Position numbers and translations under genes: made by a program. Of a stretch of DNA of 9,227 nucleotides, positions 1 through 6,890 are shown one piece after another. The notes below the pieces were generated by a model. That model was not told the origin of the DNA. It saw nothing but the letters and a program-made list of their open reading frames with translations, and did not search any database. This DNA is from an uncultured Thermomicrobiales bacterium (GTDB taxonomy: Bacteria; Chloroflexota; Chloroflexia; Thermomicrobiales; UBA6265). Location of the stretch: positions 1-9,227 of the forward strand of contig CADCWJ010000838.1 in assembly GCA_902806365.1 (NCBI GenBank), in the 5' to 3' direction. Numbering within the stretch: position 1 is the first letter of the stretch; the number at the start of each line of letters is the position of its first letter.

Positions 1-293
1 AGCAAGTCCGTCACGATCTCACCCGATCGGATCGTGCGGATGACTTCCCACCAGCCCCACATGAAGACCGTCATCAACAACGACTGGTTGATCCAGACGA
101 GCGTCACCGTGTCGTCGGCGGACCAACCACGGAGGTGGTTCCCTCCAGTACTCTGGGACCGATAGAGCCCGAGATAGACGGAGGCGATCATGACGCCGAA
201 GATGCCGTTGGTGAAGATTCCGGCCAGCGCCGCCCCGCGGTAGGTCAGCTGCTGGCGGAAGGACCGCCGCGCCAGTTCCAGATAGAGGCGCAT
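1..293 (-). CDS. ABC-2 family transporter permease, N-terminal part (cut by left edge)
   Basis: Reading the minus strand from an ATG at 293-291 gives 97 codons open to the window edge. The product begins MRLYLELARRSFRQQLTYRG and has two hydrophobic stretches, about residues 20-43 and 66-85. It ends with RTIRSGEIVTDLL at about residues 85-97. A basic amphipathic start, a first membrane helix, a second helix and then an IRSG-E/D-...-DLL turn are typical of the ABC-2 permeases of the COG4587 type, which pair with a separate ATPase and are presumed exporters. AGGAG (299-303 read in reverse) sits 5 bases before the ATG and supports this start. The gene is divergent from the oligoendopeptidase gene. 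Its ATPase partner and C-terminus lie outside the window, so the substrate cannot be inferred. The family call rests on a short fragment. Confidence 0.72.
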   Translation of the reverse strand, partial: MRLYLELARRSFRQQLTYRGAALAGIFTNGIFGVMIASVYLGLYRSQSTGGNHLRGWSADDTVTLVWINQSLLMTVFMWGWWEVIRTIRSGEIVTDL

Positions 294-485
294 GACATCT
301 CCTGGAACGAGCACGGCACGGTGGTGCCCACTGATAGGCTCCCACCGGATACTGCCGTCACCGTATCATTCGAGGAACGGAGTCACGTTGGCCGCAGCCT
401 ACCCTCAATATCCCGGCGAGCAAGCCGCGAATCGTACTACACGCTGGTTCGGCCCGCCAACGCTACGCGATTCGTCACATCCATT

Positions 486-490
486 GGAGG
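486..490 (+). promoter_or_regulatory. Ribosome binding site fixing the TTG start of pepF
   Basis: GGAGG followed by the 5-base spacer TACCG and then TTG at 496. It decides the start of the downstream peptidase, because the reading frame is open much further upstream, back to an ATG at 292. A second weaker option in the same frame is GGAG at 379-382 before a TTG at 388. The 496 start is preferred because the protein then begins about 15 residues before the conserved N-terminal family sequence. Confidence 0.7.
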
Positions 491-495
491 TACCG

Positions 496-2328
496 TTGAC
501 CGCTACGACACTTGCCGATGTCCCGACACGGGAACAGCTCGCGCTCGAGGACACCTGGGATCTCACCACAATCTATTCGTCGGAAGACGCCTGGCAGGCC
601 GAATTCGAGGCCATCGGCGACCTGCTCCGGTCTGCCGTCGCGTTTCGCGGCCGGCTCGGCGAGAGTGCCGAAGTGGCACGGCAAGGTCTCGAGGCCGTAT
701 TCGCGGTGTACCTGGCGGTGTCAAGGCTGGCGGTTTATGCGAGCCTGCGCCGTGACGAGGACACAACCAATACCGAGGCCACCGCCCGGTACGAGCGCGC
801 CGTCGCCGCCTCGATCCAGGCCGGCGAGGCGCTCGCCTTCCTCCAGCCCGAGATTCTGACACTGCCGGCGGAGACGTTGCGCGGGTTGATCGCGGATCCC
901 GCGTTGGCGACGTACCGCCACATCCTCGAGGACCTGGAACGGAGGCGAGCGCATGTGCGGTCGCAAGAAGTCGAAGAGGTCCTGGCCCAGTTCTCCGATG
1001 TCACCCGCTCGCCCTCCGAGGCGTTCGGCGCGCTCGACAACGCCGATCTTTCCTACGGTACCGTCAAGGACGAGTCCGATCAGGAGGTGACGCTGACCAA
1101 GGCCCGCTATGGACGCTTCATGGAGAGCCGCAACCGGGACGTGCGCCGGAACTCCCATGAGGCGATGAGCAAGGCCTATCTCGATCATGGATACACGCTC
1201 GCGTCGCTTCACGGCTCATCGGTGCGCAAGGATGTCGTCGCGGCGCGGATCCGCGGCTACGACTCCGCGCGCCAGGAAGCGCTGTTCGACGACAACATCG
1301 AGGAGGCGGTGTACGACGGTCTGCTGGAGGCGGTCCAGGCGTCACGTCCGGTGATCGAGCGCTATCTCGCGTTGCGCAAGCGCGCGCTCGGCGTCGATGA
1401 ACTGCGCCGGTACGACCTGCGGGTGCCGCTCGCGCCGGAACCGGCCAGGCACTACGACTATCGCGAAGCCGTCGACATTGTCCTCGATGGCGTCGGTGCG
1501 CTCGGGGAACGGTACACCAGTGATCTTCGCCGAGGGTTCGACTCCCGGTGGGTCGATGTCCACGAGACAAAGGGCAAGCGCTCGGGTGCCTATTCCTGGG
1601 GTGTCTACGGCGCGCCTCCCGTCATGCTCATGAACTGGAACGGCACGCTGTCCGATGTCTTCACGCTTGCGCACGAAGCCGGTCACGCGATGCACACGTA
1701 TTATGCCAATGCTGCCCAGCCGTTCCACAACGCCGGCTATCCCATTTTCCTGGCCGAGATCGCTTCGACGGTGAACGAAGTGCTGCTCACCTGGCGCCTG
1801 CTGGAGACCGAGGCGGCAGACGACCCGGTGGCGCGGTTCGGTTTGCTCAACCGGTTCGCGGACGGCTTCGACGGCACGATCACATCGCAGGCGATGTACG
1901 CCGATTTCGAGCATCGAACCCACGCGACGGTAGAAGCCGGTCAACCACTGACGCTCGACCTGCTCAATGACCTGTTCGGTACAGCCGTTGAGACGTATTC
2001 ACCAGGCGTCGTGGTGGACGAGAATGTTCGCATCGGCTGGGCCCGGGTGCCCCACTTCTACCGCGCGTTCTATGTGTACCAGTACGCAACCGGGCTCTCC
2101 GCCGCGATCAACATTGCGACTGCTGTCCGCGACGAGGGAGACGCCGCACGGGAACGCTATCTCGGGATGCTGGCGGCGGGTGGCTCTGACTACCCGATGA
2201 CGCTGCTGAGAGAGGCAGGCGTGGACCTCTCGTCGCCTGAACCGATCAGGGTCGCCTTTCGCGAGTTCGATCGGGTGATCACGGAAATGGAAGCGTTGGA
2301 GCGGGCGGGGGTTCTGGAGGGAGCGTGA
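496..2328 (+). CDS. pepF: Oligoendopeptidase F (M3 family zinc metallopeptidase)
   Basis: This is a cytoplasmic zinc peptidase of family M3 that cleaves short peptides during peptide turnover. The 610-residue product matches the usual length of about 600. The family N-terminus is present (LEDTWDLTTIY, about residues 16-26), followed by the largely helical M3 N-terminal domain. The active site is HEAGH at residues 393-397: His393 and His397 bind zinc and Glu394 is the general base. The third ligand is most likely Glu421 in FLAEIASTVNE. The C-terminal substrate-stabilising block, with His520, Tyr522, Tyr526 and Tyr528 in PHFYRAFYVYQYATG, is also intact. No signal peptide is seen. The TTG start is chosen for its GGAGG five bases upstream. 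Starting at the ATG at 292 would add 68 residues of low-complexity, non-family sequence overlapping the divergent gene. The gene is monocistronic and convergent with the kinase downstream. The family call is secure; substrates are not deducible. Confidence 0.95.
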   Translation: MTATTLADVPTREQLALEDTWDLTTIYSSEDAWQAEFEAIGDLLRSAVAFRGRLGESAEVARQGLEAVFAVYLAVSRLAVYASLRRDEDTTNTEATARYERAVAASIQAGEALAFLQPEILTLPAETLRGLIADPALATYRHILEDLERRRAHVRSQEVEEVLAQFSDVTRSPSEAFGALDNADLSYGTVKDESDQEVTLTKARYGRFMESRNRDVRRNSHEAMSKAYLDHGYTLASLHGSSVRKDVVAARIRGYDSARQEALFDDNIEEAVYDGLLEAVQASRPVIERYLALRKRALGVDELRRYDLRVPLAPEPARHYDYREAVDIVLDGVGALGERYTSDLRRGFDSRWVDVHETKGKRSGAYSWGVYGAPPVMLMNWNGTLSDVFTLAHEAGHAMHTYYANAAQPFHNAGYPIFLAEIASTVNEVLLTWRLLETEAADDPVARFGLLNRFADGFDGTITSQAMYADFEHRTHATVEAGQPLTLDLLNDLFGTAVETYSPGVVVDENVRIGWARVPHFYRAFYVYQYATGLSAAINIATAVRDEGDAARERYLGMLAAGGSDYPMTLLREAGVDLSSPEPIRVAFREFDRVITEMEALERAGVLEGA

Positions 2329-2368
2329 GTCGCTGCGTGGTGAATGCGATGTGGGTCCCGCCGCCTCT

Positions 2369-2389
2369 CCGCACCGGTTTGGTGGGCGG
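2369..2389. terminator. Possible weak hairpin between convergent genes
   Basis: The 69-base gap between the pepF stop and the kinase stop contains CCGCACC, a GGTTT loop, then GGTGGGCGG. CACC pairs with GGTG, and CCG pairs with CGG across a two-base bulge. There is no T-run on either strand, so it is not a classic intrinsic terminator. It is listed because convergent genes need to stop transcription here and nothing better is present. Confidence 0.22.
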
Positions 2390-2397
2390 TACCCGTA

Positions 2398-4047
2398 TCA
2401 GGCGTCCGGGAACGGATGGATCGGCAACGCGAAACACACGGTCGTGCCCTGATTGCGGCCCGCGCTCTCGGCCCAGATCCTTCCGCCGTGCCGTTCGATG
2501 TTTCCCTTGCTGATGAACAGCCCCAGGCCCAGACCGGCCAGGTCGGCGGTGATGTCGTCGTCGCCCCGGGCAAACGGCTCGAACATGCGCTCCAGCTCCG
2601 TGCCGATCACACCAACGCCCTGATCCTTCACGGAGACTATGACGTTGGCGGCGCGTGTGGTCGCGGTAATTTCGATCGGGCTTGAAGCGGGCGAATAGCG
2701 AGCCGCGTTCTCGATCAGGTTCATGACGACCTGCTCCAGCATCGCGACGTCACCGAGAATCTCGACATTCGCCGTGCCCGGATCGAGATGCACCGGATGA
2801 TCGAGCAACGACCGGGATTGGTCCACGACAGAGCACAGGAACGATGGAACATCGATCACCGTTTTCCGAAGCGGCAGCTCACGCAGCTCACGGTGCGCCA
2901 TCCCGATCAAATCGTCCGTCAGCGTCGAAAGACGTGAGACCGACGACTCGATCGCCCGGAGTGCCAGGTGGAGACGCTCCATGCTCAGCGAGCGTCGTTG
3001 CACGTTTCGCGACAAGAGTTGGGCGTACCCCTTGAGGGTCGTGACCGGGGTCCTCATCTCGTGCGCCGCGATGGACAGGAAGCGGTCCCGCGACGCGATC
3101 GCCGTTTGCGCACGCTCCAGCAACCGCGCCTGCTCCAGGACGGCGCCAGCGCGCCCCGCCACGTCCCGGGCAAGGTCGATCTCCGTGGGCGAGAACGGCA
3201 ACTCGGGATCGAACCGAAGCAGTTGGAACGTGCCGAATACTATGTCGTCGGCCATGATCGGAACCATCAGGACCGCGCACAATCCCAGCCTGGCGAGCCG
3301 CTCCCGGTGGCGCCCATCGATCGCAACCGCGTCGAGCATGGCTGAGGGCGACCGCGTCGACTCCATCACAGGGTGAGACGGGAGCAACACTGCCCGAGAC
3401 GCCCCCGTGGCTCCCTGATTCGTTCGAGCCCCGTCTTCCAGTTCCGTGGTCAGCCTGACCAGATCTTCATCGATGCCGAACGTGCCGATCCATCTCGGCA
3501 ACGCTTCCGGCACCGCGAGGTGAACAGTGCACAGATCGGCGAATCCGGGAACGGTCGCCTGCGCCATCGCGCGGACGGTCTCCTCTGGTTGTTCCCGGCG
3601 GCCGATGATCCTGCTGATGTCGGCGAGGAGTTCCAGCTGTCGTGTGGATTGCTCTCGCTCCGTAACGTCCCTCTGGATACCCAGAAAATGCGTAAGGTGC
3701 CCATCCCGGTCATGGACCGGGGAAAAGGACATTTCGTTCCAGAACGGCGTTCCGTCTTTCCTGTAGTTCAGGACTACCGTCGCAAAATCGCGTTCTTCTG
3801 CGATCGCATGTCGCATTGCAGCCACGACGGTGGGATCAGTTCTTGGCCCCTGCAGGAACCTGCAGTTCTGGCCCTTGATCTCGGAGAAGGAGTATCCCGT
3901 CAACCGCTCGAACGCCGGATTCACGTCCACCAGTGGACAGCCGGTTTCGCGGGCGTCGGCAATGACAATCGCCACGTTCGAGGCGGCGATAGCCTGGTCG
4001 CGCAGAGACCGTAGATCAGAGTGGTTCAGGGAAGATACGATTGCCAA
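2398..4047 (-). CDS. LOV-domain sensor histidine kinase (LOV-GAF-HisKA-HATPase), putative blue-light receptor
   Basis: This is a soluble 549-residue hybrid-less histidine kinase without membrane segments. Residues about 15-130 form a PAS domain of the LOV class, with NPAFERLTGY at 43-52, the photoactive motif GQNCRFLQG at 59-67 (Cys62 would form the flavin adduct), LNYRKDG at 93-99, FWN at 102-104 and GIQRDVT at 123-129. Thus the flavin-contacting Asn94, Asn104 and Gln125 are all present. A GAF domain follows (about 136-310). The HisKA H-box SIAAHEMRTP places phospho-accepting His329. The ATPase domain has an N-box (NLIENAARYSP, from 443), DQGVG at 475-479, FEPF at 489-492 and GLGLGLFISK at 505-514. 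The TTG start at 4047 has only a weak AGAGAG about 9 bases upstream, and no ATG lies before Met78, inside LOV. No receiver domain or response regulator gene is adjacent, so its output is unknown. Blue-light sensing is inferred from motif completeness. Confidence 0.93.
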   Translation of the reverse strand: MAIVSSLNHSDLRSLRDQAIAASNVAIVIADARETGCPLVDVNPAFERLTGYSFSEIKGQNCRFLQGPRTDPTVVAAMRHAIAEERDFATVVLNYRKDGTPFWNEMSFSPVHDRDGHLTHFLGIQRDVTEREQSTRQLELLADISRIIGRREQPEETVRAMAQATVPGFADLCTVHLAVPEALPRWIGTFGIDEDLVRLTTELEDGARTNQGATGASRAVLLPSHPVMESTRSPSAMLDAVAIDGRHRERLARLGLCAVLMVPIMADDIVFGTFQLLRFDPELPFSPTEIDLARDVAGRAGAVLEQARLLERAQTAIASRDRFLSIAAHEMRTPVTTLKGYAQLLSRNVQRRSLSMERLHLALRAIESSVSRLSTLTDDLIGMAHRELRELPLRKTVIDVPSFLCSVVDQSRSLLDHPVHLDPGTANVEILGDVAMLEQVVMNLIENAARYSPASSPIEITATTRAANVIVSVKDQGVGVIGTELERMFEPFARGDDDITADLAGLGLGLFISKGNIERHGGRIWAESAGRNQGTTVCFALPIHPFPDA

Positions 4048-4202
4048 TCGGACGGTCTCTCTACAAGGAAGGATGGGCGCAGTTCGCCGCGCCAGGCAGG
4101 ATCCAATGATTGACTGAGCATGAACGATGCCCCGGCACGGCTACTGCATGAAGCGATCAGGCATTACGCGCCGTGCTGTCCGATTCGATCAGGGAACCAC
4201 TC

Positions 4203-4211
4203 TGCGATACT
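4203..4211 (+). promoter_or_regulatory. Candidate extended -10 element upstream of the aldolase gene
   Basis: TGCGATACT reads as an extended -10 (TG-N plus GATACT, four of six bases matching TATAAT), about 50 bases before the GTG start of the aldolase. The region 17 bases upstream (ATTCGA) is a poor -35, as is common for extended -10 promoters. It lies in the 214-base divergent gap between the kinase and aldolase genes. Apart from a 7-bp inverted repeat (GCACGGC at 4135-4141, GCCGTGC at 4170-4176), I see nothing else clear in that gap. Confidence 0.3.
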
Positions 4212-4261
4212 CACCCATGCACAGCCCTGATGCTACGCATGACGAAGTGGTGAGGTGATCC

Positions 4262-4906
4262 GTGGAAATGGCCGCGCGCAGGATCGAGTCGGTGGGCGTG
4301 GTGGCGATCGTTCGGCTCACCGACTACTCGGCGGCCGTTCCGATGGCGGAAGCGCTCCTCGAAGGGGGGATCGATGTCATCGAGTTCACGTATACGAATC
4401 CGGCCGCGGGAACGGCGATCGAGCAGGTCAAGGTTGCGCTCGGAACCCGGGTCTTGGCGGGGGCTGGAACCGTCCTCGACCCGGAAACGGCCCGAGCCGC
4501 GCTGCTGCGAGGAGCGGATTTCATCGTCACTCCTACTCTTCGGCCAGAGACGATCCAGCTCTGCCATCGCTACGGTACCCCGACGGTGATCGGCGCCTTC
4601 ACCCCAACGGAAATCCTGACCGCCTGGGAACTCGGGGCGACGTTCGTCAAGGTGTTCCCGGCGGGGTCGGTCGGCCCGCGATACCTTAGGGATGTCGCGG
4701 GTCCGCTGCCTCAGGTCCGGCTCATCCCGACCGGAGGGGTTACCGTCGATAACGCCGGGGAGTTCATCCGCGCGGGCGCGCGGGCGATCGCCGTCGGGAG
4801 CAATCTGGTCGACGCGGAGGCGGTGGCTGCGGAGAATTGGTCGCTCCTGACTTCGCGAGCGCGGGCATTCATCACCGCCGTCCGAGACGCGCGTCCCGGG
4901 ATGTGA
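4262..4906 (+). CDS. eda: 2-dehydro-3-deoxyphosphogluconate (KDPG) / 4-hydroxy-2-oxoglutarate aldolase
   Basis: A 214-residue class I aldolase of the KDPG/KHG family (usual length 200-215). It cleaves 2-keto-3-deoxy-6-phosphogluconate to pyruvate and glyceraldehyde 3-phosphate, or related 2-keto-4-hydroxy acids, through a lysine Schiff base. Visible motifs are VAIVR (Arg18) on strand 1, DVIEFTYTNP with Glu41 as candidate general base, RVLAGAGTV at 63-71, the TPT loop at 90-92, GATFVKVFPA with Schiff-base Lys130, and IPTGGV at 155-160 forming the phosphate-binding end of the barrel. The GTG at 4262 is preferred to the ATG at 4268 because GAGG (4252-4255) lies 6 bases before it. No dehydratase (Edd) or KDG kinase gene is nearby, so the exact substrate (KDPG, KDPGal or KHG) is not settled by context. 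It diverges from the LOV kinase and is followed by the small protein gene after 137 bases. Confidence 0.9.
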   Translation: MEMAARRIESVGVVAIVRLTDYSAAVPMAEALLEGGIDVIEFTYTNPAAGTAIEQVKVALGTRVLAGAGTVLDPETARAALLRGADFIVTPTLRPETIQLCHRYGTPTVIGAFTPTEILTAWELGATFVKVFPAGSVGPRYLRDVAGPLPQVRLIPTGGVTVDNAGEFIRAGARAIAVGSNLVDAEAVAAENWSLLTSRARAFITAVRDARPGM

Positions 4907-4948
4907 TCGGCCGCGCGACGTGCGTTTCGAGATCGTGCAATGTTTGGA

Positions 4949-4954
4949 TAGAAT
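4949..4954 (+). promoter_or_regulatory. Candidate -10 element upstream of the small NHLP-like gene
   Basis: TAGAAT matches five of six bases of the TATAAT consensus and lies about 90 bases before the ATG at 5044. It sits in a locally AT-richer patch of the 137-base gap after the aldolase stop. The -35 position (TTTCGA at 4925-4930, 18-base spacer) is weak. If real, the small gene has its own promoter rather than depending on aldolase read-through. Confidence 0.3.
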
Positions 4955-5043
4955 TGTCATGGCACTCTTGCGATGCCGAGGAAACGGACGGAGAACGGTC
5001 CCGCTCCCTCCCACTGACATCCCGAACGGACGGACGACTCGCA

Positions 5044-5343
5044 ATGGCCGATGAAGAAGTTCGCGTTCCCGTGCTCCGCCGCCTGGCGGAGCAGGCCATG
5101 TCGGACCCGGAGTTCCGGGCGGTGGCCCGGGTTGATCTCGATCAGGCGCTCTCGACCTATGGATACGACCTGAACGCCGCCGAGCACGCTTTGGTGCTGC
5201 GCTTCCGGAGCACGCTGGAGGAGGCTGGCGTCGATCTGTTCCTGACGCCGGAACTCAGCATGGATCTTGACGCTTTCCTGGAGTCGGACGACCCGGCGAG
5301 CGTCGAGCGTGCGATCAGGGGCAGGAGCGGTGGCACACGGTAG
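5044..5343 (+). CDS. Small NHLP-clan-like protein of unknown function
   Basis: This is a 99-residue acidic protein that I cannot assign to a function. Residues 9-58 (VLRRLAEQAMSDPEFR, then a run of DLDQALSTYGYDL followed by a helix) have the layout of nitrile hydratase leader peptide (NHLP) and Os1348-type leader domains, and of small LigA-like helical domains: helix, DPEFR (21-25), a short helix ending in YGYDL, then a further helix. The remaining 40 residues (EEAGVDLFLTPELSMDLDAF and onward) contain no cysteine and are not a typical Ser/Thr/Cys-rich RiPP core. The ATG at 5044 is the sensible start. The frame stays open upstream, but that sequence is arginine-rich and non-conserved in character. 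Only a weak GGAC is seen upstream. No YcaO, lanthionine, radical-SAM or peptidase-exporter gene is in the window. The gene is convergent with upp, 47 bases apart. Confidence 0.68.
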   Translation: MADEEVRVPVLRRLAEQAMSDPEFRAVARVDLDQALSTYGYDLNAAEHALVLRFRSTLEEAGVDLFLTPELSMDLDAFLESDDPASVERAIRGRSGGTR

Positions 5344-5390
5344 GCCCAATGCTCCCGGGGACGTCCCGTCGAGTGGTGAAGACGCTCTGG

Positions 5391-6056
5391 CTACCCAACG
5401 CCGTTCGTTCCGAACAGGCGGTCACCGGCGTCTCCCAACCCCGGCCGGATGAATTTGCGGGCATCCAGCTCCCGGTCGAGCGACGCGACATACATGGGGA
5501 CCTCGGGATGCACCTCGGCTACCTGTGTCACTCCCTCCGGAGCGGCGATGATACCTACGAACTTGATCCAGCGCGCTCCCCAGTCCTTCAACACCTGGAT
5601 CGCGTCGGTGGCGGAGCCACCCGTCGCCAGCATTGGATCCAGCACGATCACGAGGTCGTCGGGACAGGTCTCCGGCAACCGGTTGTAGTAGCTCACGGGC
5701 CGGTGGGACGTTTCGTCGCGGTACATCCCCAGGTGCCACACGCTGGCCCTGGGCAGTACGTCGGCCGCCGCATCCACCATGCCGAGCCCTGCCCGCAGGA
5801 TCGGCACGAGGCCCACGCGGATCGCGACCTTGGACCCCGTGGCTGGCTCCAGTGGAGTCCGGTACGTGAACTCGGACAGGGGCAGGTCGATGGTCGCTTC
5901 GTAAATCAGCAAGGTCGTGAGCTCGCGCGCCAGCTCCCGGAACGTCTTGGAGTCGGTCCGTTCGTCGGTGAGGATACCCAGCTTGTGACGGACGAGCGGG
6001 TGCGAGCTGACATGAAGCGTGGGCCGGGTGGCTCGCGAATGCGATGATGCCGCCAA
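5391..6056 (-). CDS. upp: Uracil phosphoribosyltransferase
   Basis: This enzyme makes UMP from uracil and PRPP in pyrimidine salvage, in the cytoplasm. The 221-residue product (family norm about 208) contains the typical start HVSSHPLVRHKLGIL, the GLVPILRAGLGM segment at 82-93, the PRPP-binding loop DPMLATGGSATDAI at 140-153, and the uracil-binding C-terminus PGLGDAGDRLFGT at 205-217. All key blocks are intact. Three in-frame starts compete. The TTG at 6056 has GGGGAGG (6072-6066 reversed) nine bases upstream and is chosen here. The ATG at 6074 (227 residues) lacks a good site, and the TTG at 6086 overlaps the hyi stop as TTGA. Conserved sequence begins after all three. It is the second gene of a unit with the isomerase, separated by 26 bases or less, and lies opposite a nucleoside-type importer, which fits a role in using salvaged uracil. 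Confidence 0.94.
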   Translation of the reverse strand: MAASSHSRATRPTLHVSSHPLVRHKLGILTDERTDSKTFRELARELTTLLIYEATIDLPLSEFTYRTPLEPATGSKVAIRVGLVPILRAGLGMVDAAADVLPRASVWHLGMYRDETSHRPVSYYNRLPETCPDDLVIVLDPMLATGGSATDAIQVLKDWGARWIKFVGIIAAPEGVTQVAEVHPEVPMYVASLDRELDARKFIRPGLGDAGDRLFGTNGVG

Positions 6057-6065
6057 CGTACGAAT

Positions 6066-6072
6066 CCTCCCC
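6066..6072 (-). promoter_or_regulatory. Ribosome binding site for the upp TTG start
   Basis: GGGGAGG read on the minus strand, with a 9-base spacer (ATTCGTACG) before TTG at 6056-6054. It is the strongest Shine-Dalgarno match around the upp 5' end. It directly abuts the alternative ATG at 6074-6072, sharing that codon's G, so it cannot serve that ATG. Confidence 0.5.
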
Positions 6073-6082
6073 ATGAACGAGC

Positions 6083-6859
6083 TCAATCCAGCAGACCCAT
6101 GTCCCTCACCAATCCAAACCCGTCCTCAGTGCGGCCCTCCGGAATGTACTCGAGACTGACCACGCCCGTGTACCCGGAGCCGTCGATGACATCGAACAAC
6201 TCCCGGAAATCGATCTCGCCGGTGCCGGGCTGGTGCCTGCCCGGCACGTCGGCGACCTGGATATGACTGATCTCCGCCCCATGATCGCGAATGAACCCGA
6301 TCGCATCTTCGCCCATCCGCATCGCGTGATAGATATCGAACTGGAGCCCCAGATTCTCTCGCTCGGCGGACGCGATGAGATCCAGCGCCGATTGCGTTGC
6401 AGGTAGTGCGAACCCTGGAACATCATGGGTGTTGACCGGCTCGACGAGGAGGGTGGTCCCGGTCGCGCGGAGCGAATCCGCCGCGTAGCGGACGTTACTG
6501 ACCAGAAGTTCGGAGCCGTCCGCATTGGGGCCCCGCTTCCCGACGAGGCAATTGATCATCGGCGGCCGCAGCGCGACGATGTACTCCAGCGCCATCGTCA
6601 CCCCACGTCTGAACTCATCCTCCCGGCCCGGTTGCGCGGCGATGCCACGATCTCCCGCTGCCCAATCCCCGGCGGGCAGGTTGAACAGCACGAGGTCAAG
6701 CGCATTTCGCTCGATCGCTTCGTTCACCGTGACGGCCGGCTCGTCATACGGGAACATGAACTCGACCGACCTGAACCCCGACTGGGCGGCCCGGTCGAAC
6801 CGTTCGAGAAACGGGTATTCGGTGAACAGCATCGTCAGATTGGCCGCCAGCTTTGGCAT
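6083..6859 (-). CDS. hyi: Hydroxypyruvate isomerase / 2-oxo-tetronate isomerase family protein
   Basis: A 258-residue TIM-barrel isomerase of the Hyi/OtnI family (usual length about 258), which interconverts hydroxypyruvate and tartronate semialdehyde, or 2-oxo-tetronate isomers. The family hallmark FNLPAGDWAAGDRGIA (from residue 59) and PGREDEFR are present. Metal and catalytic residues lie in LVEPVNTHDVPGF (Glu140), LQFDIYHAMRMGED (Asp175), ISHIQVADVPGRHQPGTGEI (Gln201) and VVSLEYIP (Glu237). The spacing of these four agrees with that remembered for E. coli YgbM/OtnI, offset by three residues. The ATG at 6859 starts the protein at the normal family N-terminus (MPKLAANLTMLF). Its Shine-Dalgarno is weak (GAGGG about 13 bases away). 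It is the first gene of a unit with upp and diverges from the nucleoside-type importer. No glyoxylate carboligase, tartronate semialdehyde reductase or OtnK/OtnC gene is visible, so the exact reaction is open. Confidence 0.88.
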   Translation of the reverse strand: MPKLAANLTMLFTEYPFLERFDRAAQSGFRSVEFMFPYDEPAVTVNEAIERNALDLVLFNLPAGDWAAGDRGIAAQPGREDEFRRGVTMALEYIVALRPPMINCLVGKRGPNADGSELLVSNVRYAADSLRATGTTLLVEPVNTHDVPGFALPATQSALDLIASAERENLGLQFDIYHAMRMGEDAIGFIRDHGAEISHIQVADVPGRHQPGTGEIDFRELFDVIDGSGYTGVVSLEYIPEGRTEDGFGLVRDMGLLD

Positions 6860-6890
6860 TGCTCGTCACATCCCTCACATGTTCGAAGGC

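Noticed and set aside
19..345. Arginine- and proline-rich minus-strand reading frame
   Set aside because: It is an out-of-frame shadow of the ABC-2 permease gene, which reads with sensible hydrophobic segments in another frame from the ATG at 293.
374..378. GGAAC boxes (also near 4193 and 6942) as ECF-sigma -35 elements
   Set aside because: No matching -10 element (such as GTC or TCnAA types) is found 16-17 bases downstream at any of the three positions.
292..495. N-terminal extension of PepF to an ATG at 292
   Set aside because: The open frame overlaps the start of the divergent ABC-2 gene, its sequence has no family character, and the TTG at 496 has a well-placed GGAGG just before the conserved PepF start.
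4883..4920. CGCG-rich sequence around the aldolase stop as a terminator hairpin
   Set aside because: The CGCGCG arms do not extend into a stable stem of complementary flanks and no T-run follows.
5358..5367. GGGACGTCCC palindrome between the convergent small gene and upp as a terminator
   Set aside because: It has no loop and no T-run on either strand, so it could not form a usual intrinsic terminator. Self-complementary 10-mers are common in GC-rich DNA.
5349..6047. 232-residue plus-strand reading frame
   Set aside because: It is antisense to upp, whose minus-strand product has all family motifs. The plus-strand product has no recognisable domain.
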